Shown: positions 23,948 through 32,547, counted from the first letter of the stretch. The stretch is DNA of 32,949 nucleotides from CAISIP01 sp963974265 (GCA_963974265.1 CAXBDR010000015.1:1-32949), one strand, 5' to 3'. Program-made: numbers and translations. The notes: generated by a model from the sequence alone, not told the origin.

Positions 23948-24682
23948 ATGCGATTGAAAGGTAAATCGGCCCTGGTGACCGCAGCGGGCCAGGGCATCGG
24001 CAAGGCCAGTGTGCTGGCGATGGCGGCCGAGGGCGCGCAGGTGCTGGCGACCGACCGCGACGCGAAGTTGCTCGAGTCCTACGCCGGCGTGGCCAATGTG
24101 CGCACCGCGGTGCTCGACGTGCTCGACAAGGACGCCATGGCCCGGCTGGTGCAGGGCATGGAGCGCATCGACGTGTTGTTCAACTGCGCCGGTGTCGTAC
24201 ACAACGGCAGCATCCTGGAGGCAAACGACGCCGACTGGGAGTTCGCGTTCAACCTCAATGCACGCGCGCAGTTCTGGATGTGCCAGGCCGTGATTCCGAA
24301 GATGCTTGCAGCCGGTGGCGGCAGCATCATCAACATGGCCAGCGTCTGCGGCAGCCTCAAGGGCCTGCCGAACCGTTTCATCTACGGCGCCAGCAAGGCG
24401 GCCGTGGTCGGGCTGACCAAGTCGGTCGCGGCCGATTTCGTGACCAAGGGCATTCGCTGCAACGCCATCGCTCCCGGCACCGTCGACACCCCGTCCTTGC
24501 AGGGCCGCATCAACAGCTACGCCGATCCGGTGCAGGCCCGCAAGGACTTCGTTGCCCGCCAGCCCATGGGACGTATCGCGCAGGCCGAGGAGATCGCGCC
24601 CATCATCACCTACCTGGCCAGCGACGAGTCGGTGTTCGCCACCGGCCAGATCTTCTCGGTCGACGGAGGCATGACCATATGA
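23948..24682 (+). CDS. SDR dehydrogenase, 2-keto-3-deoxy-L-fuconate dehydrogenase-like
   Basis: The 244-residue classical short-chain dehydrogenase has cofactor motif TAAGQGIG (N-terminal), NCAG, catalytic Ser in NMASVCGS and the YGASK active site, then CNAIAPGTVDTPSL. The KGLPNRFIYGASKAAV and GIRCNAIAPGTV stretches resemble the DHRS6-like SDR group that contains bacterial 2-keto-3-deoxy-L-fuconate dehydrogenase. That enzyme oxidises C4 to give the 2,4-diketo-3-deoxy acid, the substrate of the FAH-family enzyme encoded downstream. An AAGGAGA lies just before the ATG. The gene overlaps the next SDR by four bases (ATGA). Its promoter region carries operator copy 2. Substrate assignment is by resemblance and context. 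Confidence 0.88.
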   Translation: MRLKGKSALVTAAGQGIGKASVLAMAAEGAQVLATDRDAKLLESYAGVANVRTAVLDVLDKDAMARLVQGMERIDVLFNCAGVVHNGSILEANDADWEFAFNLNARAQFWMCQAVIPKMLAAGGGSIINMASVCGSLKGLPNRFIYGASKAAVVGLTKSVAADFVTKGIRCNAIAPGTVDTPSLQGRINSYADPVQARKDFVARQPMGRIAQAEEIAPIITYLASDESVFATGQIFSVDGGMTI

Positions 24683-25425
24683 ACCAGCTCGACATGAATG
24701 GCCGCCATGCGGTCGTCACCGGTGGGGCCACCGGTCTGGGGTATGCGATCGCGCAGCGCATGCTGGCCTCGGGCGCCAGCGTGACCTTGTGGGACCGCGA
24801 CGCGGCGGCCTTGCAGCGTGCCTGCAGCGAACTCGGCGCCAAGGCGTCGGCGGTCACGGTCGACGTCGGCGAGTATGCCTCGGTGCAGGCCGCCGTCGCG
24901 CAGACGCTGGAGAAGAACCCGGCCATCGACGCGCTGGTCAACTCCGCCGGCGTGGCCGGCGCCAATGCCAAGACCTGGGACTACGACCTCGACGAGTGGC
25001 ACACGGTCATCCAGATCAACCTCAACGGCCTGTTCTATTGCTGCCGCGAAGTCGTGCCGCACATGCGAGCGAGCAACTACGGCCGCATCGTCAACATCGC
25101 GTCGGTCGCGGGCAAGGACGGCAACCCGAACGCCAGCGCCTACAGCGCCAGCAAGGCGGCCGTGATCGGGCTGTCCAAGTCGCTGGGCAAGGAACTGGCC
25201 GACACCGGCATCCGCGTGAACTGCATCACGCCAGCGGCGGTCAGGACCGCGATCTTCGATCAGATCTCGCAGCAGCACATCGACTTCATGTTGTCCAAGA
25301 TCCCGATGGGCCGTTTCGGCCTGCCGGAAGAGATCGCGGCCATGGTGGCCTGGTTGTGCACCGAGGACTGCTCGTTCTCCACCGGCGCGGTGTTCGACCT
25401 CTCGGGCGGGCGCTCGACGTATTGA
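24679..25425 (+). CDS. SDR dehydrogenase, sugar or sugar-acid oxidoreductase
   Basis: The 248-residue classical SDR shows TGGATGLG (cofactor binding), NSAG, catalytic Ser in NIASVAGK and YSASK, then NCITPAAVRT and a C-terminal FSTGAVFDLSGGR. It is translationally coupled to the previous SDR through the ATGA overlap. In non-phosphorylative L-fucose/L-rhamnose pathways one SDR oxidises the free sugar at C1 and another the keto-deoxy acid at C4; this gene could be the former. It could equally be a second C4 dehydrogenase with other stereochemistry. No lactonase gene is seen nearby. A strong hairpin (25480-25499) lies between it and the FAH gene. The exact substrate is open. Confidence 0.88.
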   Translation: MNQLDMNGRHAVVTGGATGLGYAIAQRMLASGASVTLWDRDAAALQRACSELGAKASAVTVDVGEYASVQAAVAQTLEKNPAIDALVNSAGVAGANAKTWDYDLDEWHTVIQINLNGLFYCCREVVPHMRASNYGRIVNIASVAGKDGNPNASAYSASKAAVIGLSKSLGKELADTGIRVNCITPAAVRTAIFDQISQQHIDFMLSKIPMGRFGLPEEIAAMVAWLCTEDCSFSTGAVFDLSGGRSTY

Positions 25426-25479
25426 CGGCGTTTCGCGCACTCGAATGGCATAGACTTCCCCGTTCGCGCCGAGCCCGAC

Positions 25480-25499
25480 CGCGCCCGTTTGCGGGCGCG
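25480..25499 (+). terminator. Hairpin between SDR and FAH genes
   Basis: CGCGCCCG (25480-25487), loop TTTG, CGGGCGCG (25492-25499): a perfect eight-pair GC stem. There is no U-tract. It may terminate or attenuate between the second SDR and the FAH-family gene, which would lower hydrolase expression or protect the upstream mRNA. Confidence 0.5.
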
Positions 25500-25548
25500 T
25501 GACGATCGGCATTGACTACACACACAACAATCTGGAAAGGCAACCCAC

Positions 25549-26397
25549 ATGAAACTGGTACGTTACGGAAAACCCGGCAAGGAAAAGCCGGGCCTGATCG
25601 ACGCCGAAGGCAAGCTGCGCGACCTCAGCGCCGTCATCAAGGACATCGACCCCTCGCAACTCGGCGACGCCGCGCTGGCCAAGCTGCGCAAGCTCAAGAC
25701 CGACAAGCTGCCGTTGGTCAAGGGCAAGCCGCGCATGGGCTGCCCGGTGGCCGGCGTGCCGAAGTTCATCGCCATCGGCCTGAACTACGCCGACCATGCG
25801 GCCGAGTCCAACCTGCCGATCCCGAAGGAGCCGATCGTCTTCACCAAGGCCACGAGCTGCATCCAGGGTCCGGACGACGACGTGATGTTGCCCAAGGGTT
25901 CGGTCAAGACCGACTGGGAAGTCGAACTCGGCGTGGTGATCGGCAAGCAGGCGCGTTACGTGTCGCAGAAGGCGGCGCTCGAGCACGTGGCCGGTTATTG
26001 CACCATCAACGACGTCAGCGAACGCGAATACCAGATCGAGCGTGGCGGCACCTGGGACAAGGGCAAGGGTTGCGACACCTTCGGCCCGATCGGCCCCTGG
26101 CTGGTCACGCGCGACGAGATCGCCAATCCGCAGAAACTCGACATGTGGCTGGACGTGAACGGCAAGCGCATGCAGACCGGCAACACCAAGACCATGATCT
26201 TTTCCGTGGCCAAGCTGGTGAGCTACGTCAGCCAGTTCATGACGCTCGAGCCGGGCGACGTGATCACCACCGGCACCCCGCCGGGCGTGGGCCTGGGCAT
26301 GAAGCCACCGGTCTACCTGAAGAAGGGCGACGTGATGACGCTGGGCATCGAAGGCCTGGGCGAGCAGCGCCAGACCGTGGTGCCGTTCAAGCTGTAA
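25549..26397 (+). CDS. Fumarylacetoacetate hydrolase-family protein (2,4-diketo-3-deoxy-L-fuconate hydrolase-like)
   Basis: The 282-residue protein has the short FAH N-terminal domain (MKLVRYGKPGKEKPGLID) and the catalytic domain with FIAIGLNYADHAAE, the metal-binding pattern DWEVELGVVIG and TINDVSERE, GPWLVTRDEI and STGTPPGVG-like TTGTPPGVGLG. It closely resembles the group of about 280 residues that splits 2,4-diketo-3-deoxy-L-fuconate into pyruvate and lactate, often misnamed ureidoglycolate lyase. A GGAAAGG lies nine bases before the ATG at 25549. It follows the two SDR genes by 123 bases on the same strand and ends at a strong hairpin. Cleavage of a 2,4-diketo acid is a sound family expectation; the exact sugar is inferred. 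Confidence 0.88.
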   Translation: MKLVRYGKPGKEKPGLIDAEGKLRDLSAVIKDIDPSQLGDAALAKLRKLKTDKLPLVKGKPRMGCPVAGVPKFIAIGLNYADHAAESNLPIPKEPIVFTKATSCIQGPDDDVMLPKGSVKTDWEVELGVVIGKQARYVSQKAALEHVAGYCTINDVSEREYQIERGGTWDKGKGCDTFGPIGPWLVTRDEIANPQKLDMWLDVNGKRMQTGNTKTMIFSVAKLVSYVSQFMTLEPGDVITTGTPPGVGLGMKPPVYLKKGDVMTLGIEGLGEQRQTVVPFKL

Positions 26398-26707
26398 CGC
26401 GAACGCGCAACGCAGCATCGCCGGCCCGCAACGGGCCGGCCGCCGGGCTCCCGCGTGGGACCCGGCCGTGTCGCTTTTCCATCAACTCCTCCTGACGTCG
26501 ACCCAACCCGGCCCCTGCTGGCACGGGAAATGCATGGCGAGTGTACGCGCCGTGTTGCGACATGGCCGTGCATGGTGCATGTGACGACCGCGTTTTTTTC
26601 GGACGGAACACGCCGCAAATGCGGGAGAATCATGCTCCCGCGTCGCGGGCGCACGCCGATGTGTGCACCGTTTCGAGCCACCATTCCCATTCAAGAGGAT
26701 CACCGCC
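26398..26707. other. 310-base region between FAH gene and ABC operon
   Basis: It contains the hairpin at 26420-26440 and then the presumed promoter region of the ABC transporter genes. Repeated TGCATGG words occur at about 26530 and 26570, and a run of seven T lies at about 26591-26597. No clear sigma-70 promoter or small gene was recognised. Confidence 0.4.
26420..26440 (+). terminator. Terminator hairpin after the FAH gene
   Basis: GCCGGCCCG (26420-26428), loop CAA, CGGGCCGGC (26432-26440) forms a perfect nine-pair stem 22 bases after the FAH stop. No U-tract follows. Position and strength support the end of the SDR-FAH transcription unit. Confidence 0.6.
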
Positions 26708-27655
26708 ATGAAGAAATCGTTGCTTGCCCTGATCGGGCTTTCGCTGGGCATGTCCCTGGCCCAGGCGCAAGACACCAAGGTCACCATCGGCATGTCCGGC
26801 TGGACCGGCTTTGCGCCGCTGACCCTGGCCAAGGAAGCCGGCCTGTTCAAGAAACATGGCCTGGACGTGGACATCAAGAAGATCCCGCAGAAGGACCGCC
26901 ACCTGGCCATTGCCTCCGGTGACATCCAGTGCGCCGCGACCACGGTCGAGACCTGGGTGGTGTGGAATGCCAACGGCATTCCGACGACGCAGATCTTCCA
27001 GCTCGACAAGAGCTACGGCGCCGACGGCATGGTGGTCAAGTCCAACATCGCCAAGATCAGCGACCTCAAGGGCAAGACCGTGGCGGCCAGCGCGCCGGGC
27101 ACGGCACCGTATTTCACGCTGGCCTGGATGCTCAAGAAAAACGGCCTGAGCGTGAAGGACGTCAAGGTCGTCAACCTCGAGCCGCAGGCCGCTGCCAACG
27201 CCATGATCGCCGGCACCTCGGGCATCGACGCGGCCATGACCTACGAGCCCTACCTGGGCGCGGTGCGCGAGAAGCCGGAAGCCGGCAAGATCATCGCCAC
27301 CACGCTGGACTATCCGATGATCATGGATACCTTCGGCTGCTCACCGAAGTTCCTGGCCGACAACCCCAAGGCCGCCAAGGCGCTGGCCGACGGTTATTTC
27401 GATGCGGTGGACATGATCAGGAAGGATCCGAAGAAGAGCTTCGAGATCATGGGCGCCGACGTCAAGCAGACCGGCGAGAAGTTCGAGGCCAGCCAGAAAT
27501 ACCTGCGCTGGCAGGATCGTGCCGCAAACCAGAAGTTCTTTGCCGCCGAACACGCCGAGTTCAGCAAGGAAGCCGCCGGCCTGCTGCTCGAGGCCGGTGT
27601 CATCAAGGCCATTCCCGACCTGAGCAAGCTGGCCGACACGCGCTTCATCCAGTAA
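26708..27655 (+). CDS. ABC transporter substrate-binding protein (sulfonate/nitrate/taurine class)
   Basis: The 315-residue periplasmic protein has a signal peptide ending near SLAQA-QDTK and the SsuA/NrtA/TauA-type fold: MSGWTGFAPLTLAKEAGLFKKHGLDVDI, then VVWNANGIPTTQIF, a GKTVAASAPGTAPYF helix and DAAMTYEPYLGAV. It presents a ligand to the permease and ATPase encoded directly downstream. AAGAGGA lies before the ATG at 26708. The class takes up sulfonates, taurine, nitrate, pyrimidine precursors and other small molecules. With sulfatases nearby an organosulfur ligand is attractive, but no desulfonating enzyme gene adjoins. Ligand unknown. Confidence 0.9.
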   Translation: MKKSLLALIGLSLGMSLAQAQDTKVTIGMSGWTGFAPLTLAKEAGLFKKHGLDVDIKKIPQKDRHLAIASGDIQCAATTVETWVVWNANGIPTTQIFQLDKSYGADGMVVKSNIAKISDLKGKTVAASAPGTAPYFTLAWMLKKNGLSVKDVKVVNLEPQAAANAMIAGTSGIDAAMTYEPYLGAVREKPEAGKIIATTLDYPMIMDTFGCSPKFLADNPKAAKALADGYFDAVDMIRKDPKKSFEIMGADVKQTGEKFEASQKYLRWQDRAANQKFFAAEHAEFSKEAAGLLLEAGVIKAIPDLSKLADTRFIQ

Positions 27656-27665
27656 GCCGTCCGGC

Positions 27666-28439
27666 ATGCGACCCTTGCAGCCGACCACTCCCCGCACCCG
27701 CGTGGTGCTGGGGGTGGCCTTCTTCGTCCTGTTCTTCGCCGTCTGGTCGTTCGTGACCTTTGGCGGCATCGTGCCCAAGATCTTCCTGGCCGACCCGCTG
27801 ACCATGGTGCGTTCGGGTTACGACCTGATGGTGAACCAGAACTTCGCCTACGACATCGGCATGACGGTGTGGCGCGTGCTCGGTGGCTTTGCCATCGCCG
27901 CCTTGCTGGCTGTGCCGCTGGGCGTGATGATGGGCGCCTACAAGCCGGTGGAGGCGTTTTTCGAACCCTTCGTCAGTTTCGCGCGTTACCTGCCGGCCTC
28001 GGCCTTCATTCCGCTGCTGATCCTGTGGGCCGGCATCGGCGAGGCGCAGAAACTCAGCGTGATCTTCATCGGCAGCTTCTTCCAGCTGGTGCTGATGTTC
28101 GCGGTGGCGGTGGGCAATACCCGGCGCGACCTGGTCGAGGCGGCCTATACGCTGGGCGCACTCGACCGCGGCATCGTGACCCGCGTGTTGCTGCCCAGCG
28201 CCGCGCCCGAGATCGCCGAGACGCTGCGCATGGTGCTGGGCTGGGCCTGGACCTACGTCATCGTGGCCGAACTGATCGGCGCCTCCAGCGGCATCGGCCA
28301 CATGATCACCGACAGCCAGGCCTTGCTGGCGACCGACCAGATCATCTTCGGCATCATCGTGATCGGCATCATCGGCCTGGTCACCGATCTCGCGTTCAAG
28401 GCCCTGAACCGCAAACTGTTTCCCTGGGCCCGGTTGTGA
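27666..28439 (+). CDS. ABC transporter permease (SsuC/TauC-like)
   Basis: The 257-residue inner-membrane protein has about six hydrophobic helices and the binding-protein-dependent permease EAA loop (EAAYTLGALDRGIVTRVLLPSAAPEI), which contacts the ATPase. Length and layout match SsuC/TauC/NrtB permeases. It starts 10 bases after the substrate-binding protein gene and ends 19 bases before the ATPase gene, a tight operon order of binding protein, permease, ATPase. It should work as a homodimer, since only one permease gene is present. Confidence 0.92.
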   Translation: MRPLQPTTPRTRVVLGVAFFVLFFAVWSFVTFGGIVPKIFLADPLTMVRSGYDLMVNQNFAYDIGMTVWRVLGGFAIAALLAVPLGVMMGAYKPVEAFFEPFVSFARYLPASAFIPLLILWAGIGEAQKLSVIFIGSFFQLVLMFAVAVGNTRRDLVEAAYTLGALDRGIVTRVLLPSAAPEIAETLRMVLGWAWTYVIVAELIGASSGIGHMITDSQALLATDQIIFGIIVIGIIGLVTDLAFKALNRKLFPWARL

Positions 28440-28458
28440 AGACCCGGGCCCGTCTGGC

Positions 28459-29241
28459 ATGACGATTCTCTCCATCTCCCAGGTCTCCAAGACCTTTCCC
28501 GGTGCCGGCGGCGGCACCACCGCGTTGCAGGCCACCGACCTGCACGTGGCCGAGAACGACTTCATCACCATCCTCGGGCCTTCGGGTTGCGGCAAGAGCA
28601 CGCTGCTGCGCATGGTGGCCGGGCTGGACGCGCCCACCACCGGCCAGATCATGCTCGACGGCAAGCCGGTGACCGGCCCGGGCGCGGACCGGGGCATGGT
28701 GTTCCAGAGCTATACCCTGTTCCCCTGGCTCACGGTGTTGCAGAACGTGTGTTTCGGCCTGCGCGAGAAGGGCCTGCCCACGCAGCAGCAGCTCGACATC
28801 GCGCACCGCTTCATCGGCAAGGTCGGCCTCAAGGGTTTCGAGAACCATTTCCCGAAGCAGCTCTCGGGCGGCATGCAGCAACGCACCGCGCTGGCGCGTG
28901 CGCTGGCCAATGACCCGCGCATCCTGCTGATGGACGAACCTTTTGGGGCGCTCGACCACCAGACGCGCGAGCTGATGCAGGAGCTGCTGCTCGGCATCTG
29001 GGAGGCCGAGCGCAAGACGGTGCTGTTCGTCACGCACGACATCGACGAGGCCGTGTTCATGGGCAGCCGCGTCATGGTCATGAGTGCGCGCCCGGGCCGC
29101 ATCAAGCTTGACCGGCCAGTGGCGCTGGCCCATCCGCGCCACTACAACGTCAAGACCACGCCGGTGTTCATGGAGCTCAAGGCCGAGCTGACCGAGCAGG
29201 TGCGCGCGGAGGTGCTGGCGGCGCAGGCGGCCATGGCGTAG
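28459..29241 (+). CDS. ABC transporter ATP-binding protein (SsuB/TauB-like)
   Basis: The 260-residue ATPase carries every canonical motif: Walker A GPSGCGKST, Q-loop VFQSYTLFPWLTV, signature LSGGMQQRTALARAL, Walker B ILLMDEPFGALD and the switch His in LFVTHDIDEA. It energises uptake through the permease at 27666. The tail (about 210-260) is a short extension common to the nitrate/sulfonate group. It is the last gene of the three-gene operon; about 175 bases follow before the TetR gene. Confidence 0.94.
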   Translation: MTILSISQVSKTFPGAGGGTTALQATDLHVAENDFITILGPSGCGKSTLLRMVAGLDAPTTGQIMLDGKPVTGPGADRGMVFQSYTLFPWLTVLQNVCFGLREKGLPTQQQLDIAHRFIGKVGLKGFENHFPKQLSGGMQQRTALARALANDPRILLMDEPFGALDHQTRELMQELLLGIWEAERKTVLFVTHDIDEAVFMGSRVMVMSARPGRIKLDRPVALAHPRHYNVKTTPVFMELKAELTEQVRAEVLAAQAAMA

Positions 29242-29390
29242 TGCGCCATGGCCACAGCGCCTGCCGGACATGACGTGAACCGTCGCGCAGGCACGCAACC
29301 AGGGCTGCGGGTTTTCCCGGACGCATCCTAGAAACCCGGCTCTATTCAGGGGCCGGTCCGGGGCCGGGCCCGGAATATGGAGCAAAATAG

Positions 29391-29404
29391 AACGACCGTT
29401 CGTT
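29391..29404. promoter_or_regulatory. TetR-type operator candidate
   Basis: AACGA-CCGT-TCGTT is an inverted repeat 13 bases upstream of the TetR gene start (29418). TetR regulators of acyl-CoA metabolism commonly bind AACG...CGTT dyads and repress themselves and the following genes. The assignment is by position and pattern. Confidence 0.55.
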
Positions 29405-29417
29405 TTATTCTGTTCCG

Positions 29418-30125
29418 ATGTCCATTTCCCATCTTCCCCGTCGCAGGGCGGCTGACGCAGCCGCCGGCGAAGGCGCGGCCCCCGCGACCAAGGAGGCGCG
29501 TGCCTCGCTCAAGGGCCAGCAGACCAAGGCCGCCATCGTCGACGCCGCCTTGCGCCTGGCCAGCCGGCTCGGCCTGGAGGGCCTGAGCATCGGCGCCGTG
29601 GCCGAGATGATGCAGATGAGCAAGTCCGGCGTGTTCGCGCATTTCGGGGCGCGCGAGGAGTTGCAGATTTCGGTGGTGCGCGAGCACTTCCACCGGTTCG
29701 AACAGGAAGTCTTCATGCCGGTGCTGGCATTGCCGCGCGGATTGCCGCGTGTCGAGGCCTTGTTTGCGAACTGGATGAAACGGGTGGCGTTCGAGATCGA
29801 GTCGGGTTGCATCTTCATCAGCGGCGCGGTCGCGTTCGACGACCAGCCCGGCCCGGTGCGCGATGCGCTGGCCGAATCGGTCAATACCTGGCTGGATGCG
29901 TACCGCCGTGCCGTGTTGCTGGCACGGGACGAAGGCCACCTGCGCGCGGACGTCGACGCCGACCAGATGGTCTACGAAATCCACGGCCTGATCCTGGCGC
30001 TGCATTACGAGGCGCGTTTCCTGAAGCAACCGGGTTCGATCGCGCGTGCGCACGCCGGTTTCGCCCATGTGTTGTCCACCTACGGTGCGGCCCCGTCCGC
30101 CAGGCCGGCGGCGCAGGGCCGTTGA
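29418..30125 (+). CDS. TetR-family transcriptional regulator
   Basis: The 235-residue protein has a basic, Ala-rich N-terminal extension of about 30 residues, then the TetR helix-turn-helix (TKAAIVDAALRLASRLGLEGLSIGAVAEMMQMSKSG is spread over about residues 36-72, followed by VFAHFGAREEL). A C-terminal ligand-binding domain with helices such as FANWMKRVAFEIESGCIF completes it. It sits directly ahead of an acyl-CoA dehydrogenase gene on the same strand and behind an AACGA-N4-TCGTT dyad, so it probably represses itself and the beta-oxidation genes, with an acyl-CoA as inducer. That effector is inference. Confidence 0.9.
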   Translation: MSISHLPRRRAADAAAGEGAAPATKEARASLKGQQTKAAIVDAALRLASRLGLEGLSIGAVAEMMQMSKSGVFAHFGAREELQISVVREHFHRFEQEVFMPVLALPRGLPRVEALFANWMKRVAFEIESGCIFISGAVAFDDQPGPVRDALAESVNTWLDAYRRAVLLARDEGHLRADVDADQMVYEIHGLILALHYEARFLKQPGSIARAHAGFAHVLSTYGAAPSARPAAQGR

Positions 30126-30179
30126 GCGCCGCGCCCCCATTCGATTGTTTGTTTTTTCGTCTTTCCAGGAGTTGAATCC

Positions 30180-31976
30180 ATGCCCACCTATACCCCTCCC
30201 TTGCGCGACATGCAGTTCGTCATGCACGAAGTGCTCAAGGTCTGCGACGACTACCAGGCCATGCCGCGCCATGCCGAGATCGACGCCGAGACCATCGACG
30301 CGGTGCTCGAGCAGGCCGGCAAGTTCGCCGCCGAGGTCGCGCTGCCGCTCAATGTCAGCGGCGACGCCGAGGGTTGCACGCTGGACCCCAAGACCCATGC
30401 GGTGACCGCGCCCAAGGGATTCAAACAGGCGTATGCGCAGTTCGTCGCCGGCGGCTGGCCGGGCCTGAGCTGCGACACCGAGTTCGGCGGCCAGGGCCTG
30501 CCGCTGGTGGTGAACCAGTGCCTGTACGAGATGCTGAACTCGACCAACCAGGCCTGGACCATGTACCCCGGCCTGACGCACGGCGCCTATGCCGCGCTGC
30601 ATTCCTACGGCACCGAGGCGCAGAAGAAGACCTATCTGCACAAGATGACCAGCGGCGAGTGGACCGGCACCATGTGCCTGACCGAACCCCATTGCGGCAC
30701 CGACCTGGGCCTGATGCGCACCAAGGCCGAGCCGCAGGCCGACGGCACGTACCGCATCACCGGCAACAAGATCTTCATCAGCGCCGGCGAACACGACCTG
30801 GCCGACAACATCGTGCACCTGGTGCTGGCGCGCATCGCCGATGCGCCGGCCGGCATCAAGGGCGTGAGCCTGTTCATCGTACCCAAGTTCCATGTCAATC
30901 CGGACGGCTCGCTGGGCGACCGCAACGGCATCTACTGCGGCGGCCTGGAGCACAAGATGGGCATCCACGGCAACGCGACCTGCCAAATGGTGCTCGAAGA
31001 CGCCGTCGGCACGCTGGTCGGCGAGCCGAACAAGGGCATGGCCGCGATGTTCGTGATGATGAACGCCGCACGCCTGGGCGTGGGCAACCAGTCGCTGGGG
31101 CTGACCGAGGTCGCCTACCAGAACGCGCTGGCCTATGCCCGGGACCGGCTGCAGATGCGCTCCTTGTCGGGCCCCAAGGCCAAGGACAAGCCGGCCGACC
31201 CGATCATCGTGCATCCTGACGTGCGCAAGATGCTGCTGACCGCCCGGGCCTATGCCGAAGGCGGCCGCGCGCTGGCGATCTTCTGCTCGGTACTGCTCGA
31301 GAAGGAACACTTCCACCCGGACGAGAAGGTGCGCAAGGACAGTGGCGAGATGCTCTCCTTGCTCACGCCGGTGGTCAAGGCCTTCCTGACCGACAACGGC
31401 TGGCGCGCCACGTCCGACTGCCTGCAGGTGTTCGGCGGCCACGGCTACATCAAGGAATGGGGCATGGAGCAGTTCGTGCGCGATGCCCGCATCAACATGA
31501 TCTACGAGGGCACGAACACCATCCAGAGCCTGGACCTGCTGGGCCGCAAGATCCTGGGCAACAACGGCGCCACCTTGAAGAAGTTCGGCAAGCTGATCGC
31601 GCAGCTGGTCGAGGAAGAAGGCGTCAACGAGAAGATGGCCGAGTTCATCAACCCGCTGGCCTACCTGGGCGACAAGATGACCAAGCTCACGACCGAGATC
31701 GGCTTCAAGGGTTTCCAGGACGCCGACGAAGTGGGCGCGGCCGCGGTCGACTACCTGCGCGTGGCCGGCCACCTGGTGTTCGGTTATTTCTGGGCCCGCA
31801 TGGCGCAGGTCGCGTTGCGCGAGATCGCCGCCGGCAATACCGACCCGTTCTACCAGGCCAAGCTGCAGACCGCGCGCTTCTATTTTGCCAAGCTGTTCCC
31901 CGAAACCGCATCGCTGATGCTGACCGTGCGTTCGGGCGCCAAGGCCTTGATGGACACCGACGCGGTGTTTGCCTAG
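30180..31976 (+). CDS. Acyl-CoA dehydrogenase, long form with C-terminal extension (FadE/DmdC-like)
   Basis: The 598-residue flavoprotein has the N-terminal helical domain, the middle domain (CLTEPHCGTDLGLMRT, ITGNKIFISAGEHDL), the C-terminal helical domain with QVFGGHGYIKEWGMEQ and the catalytic base Glu443 in MIYEGTNTIQS, and an extra C-terminal domain of about 130 residues. This about 600-residue layout is the group with 3-methylmercaptopropionyl-CoA dehydrogenase (DmdC) and several fatty acyl-CoA dehydrogenases. It introduces the alpha,beta double bond in the first step of beta-oxidation. AGGAG lies before the ATG at 30180. The TetR gene upstream and the 3-hydroxyacyl-CoA dehydrogenase downstream support fatty acid or related acyl-CoA catabolism. 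Confidence 0.94.
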   Translation: MPTYTPPLRDMQFVMHEVLKVCDDYQAMPRHAEIDAETIDAVLEQAGKFAAEVALPLNVSGDAEGCTLDPKTHAVTAPKGFKQAYAQFVAGGWPGLSCDTEFGGQGLPLVVNQCLYEMLNSTNQAWTMYPGLTHGAYAALHSYGTEAQKKTYLHKMTSGEWTGTMCLTEPHCGTDLGLMRTKAEPQADGTYRITGNKIFISAGEHDLADNIVHLVLARIADAPAGIKGVSLFIVPKFHVNPDGSLGDRNGIYCGGLEHKMGIHGNATCQMVLEDAVGTLVGEPNKGMAAMFVMMNAARLGVGNQSLGLTEVAYQNALAYARDRLQMRSLSGPKAKDKPADPIIVHPDVRKMLLTARAYAEGGRALAIFCSVLLEKEHFHPDEKVRKDSGEMLSLLTPVVKAFLTDNGWRATSDCLQVFGGHGYIKEWGMEQFVRDARINMIYEGTNTIQSLDLLGRKILGNNGATLKKFGKLIAQLVEEEGVNEKMAEFINPLAYLGDKMTKLTTEIGFKGFQDADEVGAAAVDYLRVAGHLVFGYFWARMAQVALREIAAGNTDPFYQAKLQTARFYFAKLFPETASLMLTVRSGAKALMDTDAVFA

Positions 31977-32031
31977 TATTGCCGCTGCAATGCCATCCGT
32001 CCCACTTCACCACACGATTCAGGAGACACCC

Positions 32032-32469
32032 ATGATCAAGAACATCGTCGCAACATGCGTCCTGTTGGGCGCCAGCGGCCTGGTCGCGGCCCAGATGACG
32101 CCGGTCGGCAGCTGGCACACCATCGACGACGAGACCAAGGAAGTCAAGTCGGAGGTCCAGATCGTCGACAACGGCGGCGTGCTCAGCGGCAAGGTGACCA
32201 AGCTGCTGCGCAAGGGCGCCAAGCAGGACGCGATCTGCGACAAGTGTTCGGACGACCGCAAGGACAAGCCCGTGCTCGGACTGGAGATCATCCGCGGCGC
32301 GAAGAAGGCCGACGGCAAGGAGGTGTGGGAAGACGGCAAGATCCTCGACCCGGAAAAAGGCGCAACCTACAGCCTGCGCCTGACGCCGATCGACGGTGGC
32401 AAGAAGCTCGAGGTGCGTGGATCCGTGTTCGGCATCGGCCGCACCCAGACCTGGGTGCGCGCCCAGTAA
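32032..32469 (+). CDS. DUF2147 periplasmic protein
   Basis: The 145-residue protein has a signal peptide (MIKNIVATCVLLGASGLVAA, cleavage near AAQ) and a single DUF2147 domain: PVGSWHTIDDETKEVKSEV, DNGGVLSGKV, the Cys-containing ICDKCSDDRKDKPVLG, then GKILDPEKGATYSLRL and VRGSVFGIGRTQTWVR. The domain is a small lipocalin-like beta fold of unknown function, found in the periplasm. The ATG at 32032 follows AGGAGA (32021-32026). It is sandwiched between the acyl-CoA dehydrogenase and 3-hydroxyacyl-CoA dehydrogenase genes, an order that recurs in Comamonadaceae as remembered. Its role there is unknown. Confidence 0.88.
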   Translation: MIKNIVATCVLLGASGLVAAQMTPVGSWHTIDDETKEVKSEVQIVDNGGVLSGKVTKLLRKGAKQDAICDKCSDDRKDKPVLGLEIIRGAKKADGKEVWEDGKILDPEKGATYSLRLTPIDGGKKLEVRGSVFGIGRTQTWVRAQ

Positions 32470-32486
32470 GTTCCATCGCCCATTCC

Positions 32487-32505
32487 GGCCGGGCGTCGCC
32501 CGGCC
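32487..32505 (+). terminator. Hairpin after the DUF2147 gene
   Basis: GGCCGGGC (32487-32494), loop GTC, GCCCGGCC (32498-32505) is a perfect eight-pair stem 18 bases after the DUF2147 stop. No U-tract follows; it may be a partial terminator or an mRNA-stability element before the next fatty acid gene. Confidence 0.5.
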
Positions 32506-32547
32506 CTCCGCACGCCTCCGGCGTGCCATCAGAGAGTTGATTCATCC

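Noticed and set aside
29346..31772. 808-codon minus-strand frame opposite TetR and the acyl-CoA dehydrogenase
   Set aside because: His/Gly/Val/Gln-rich shadow of real plus-strand genes; no ribosome-binding site or domain.
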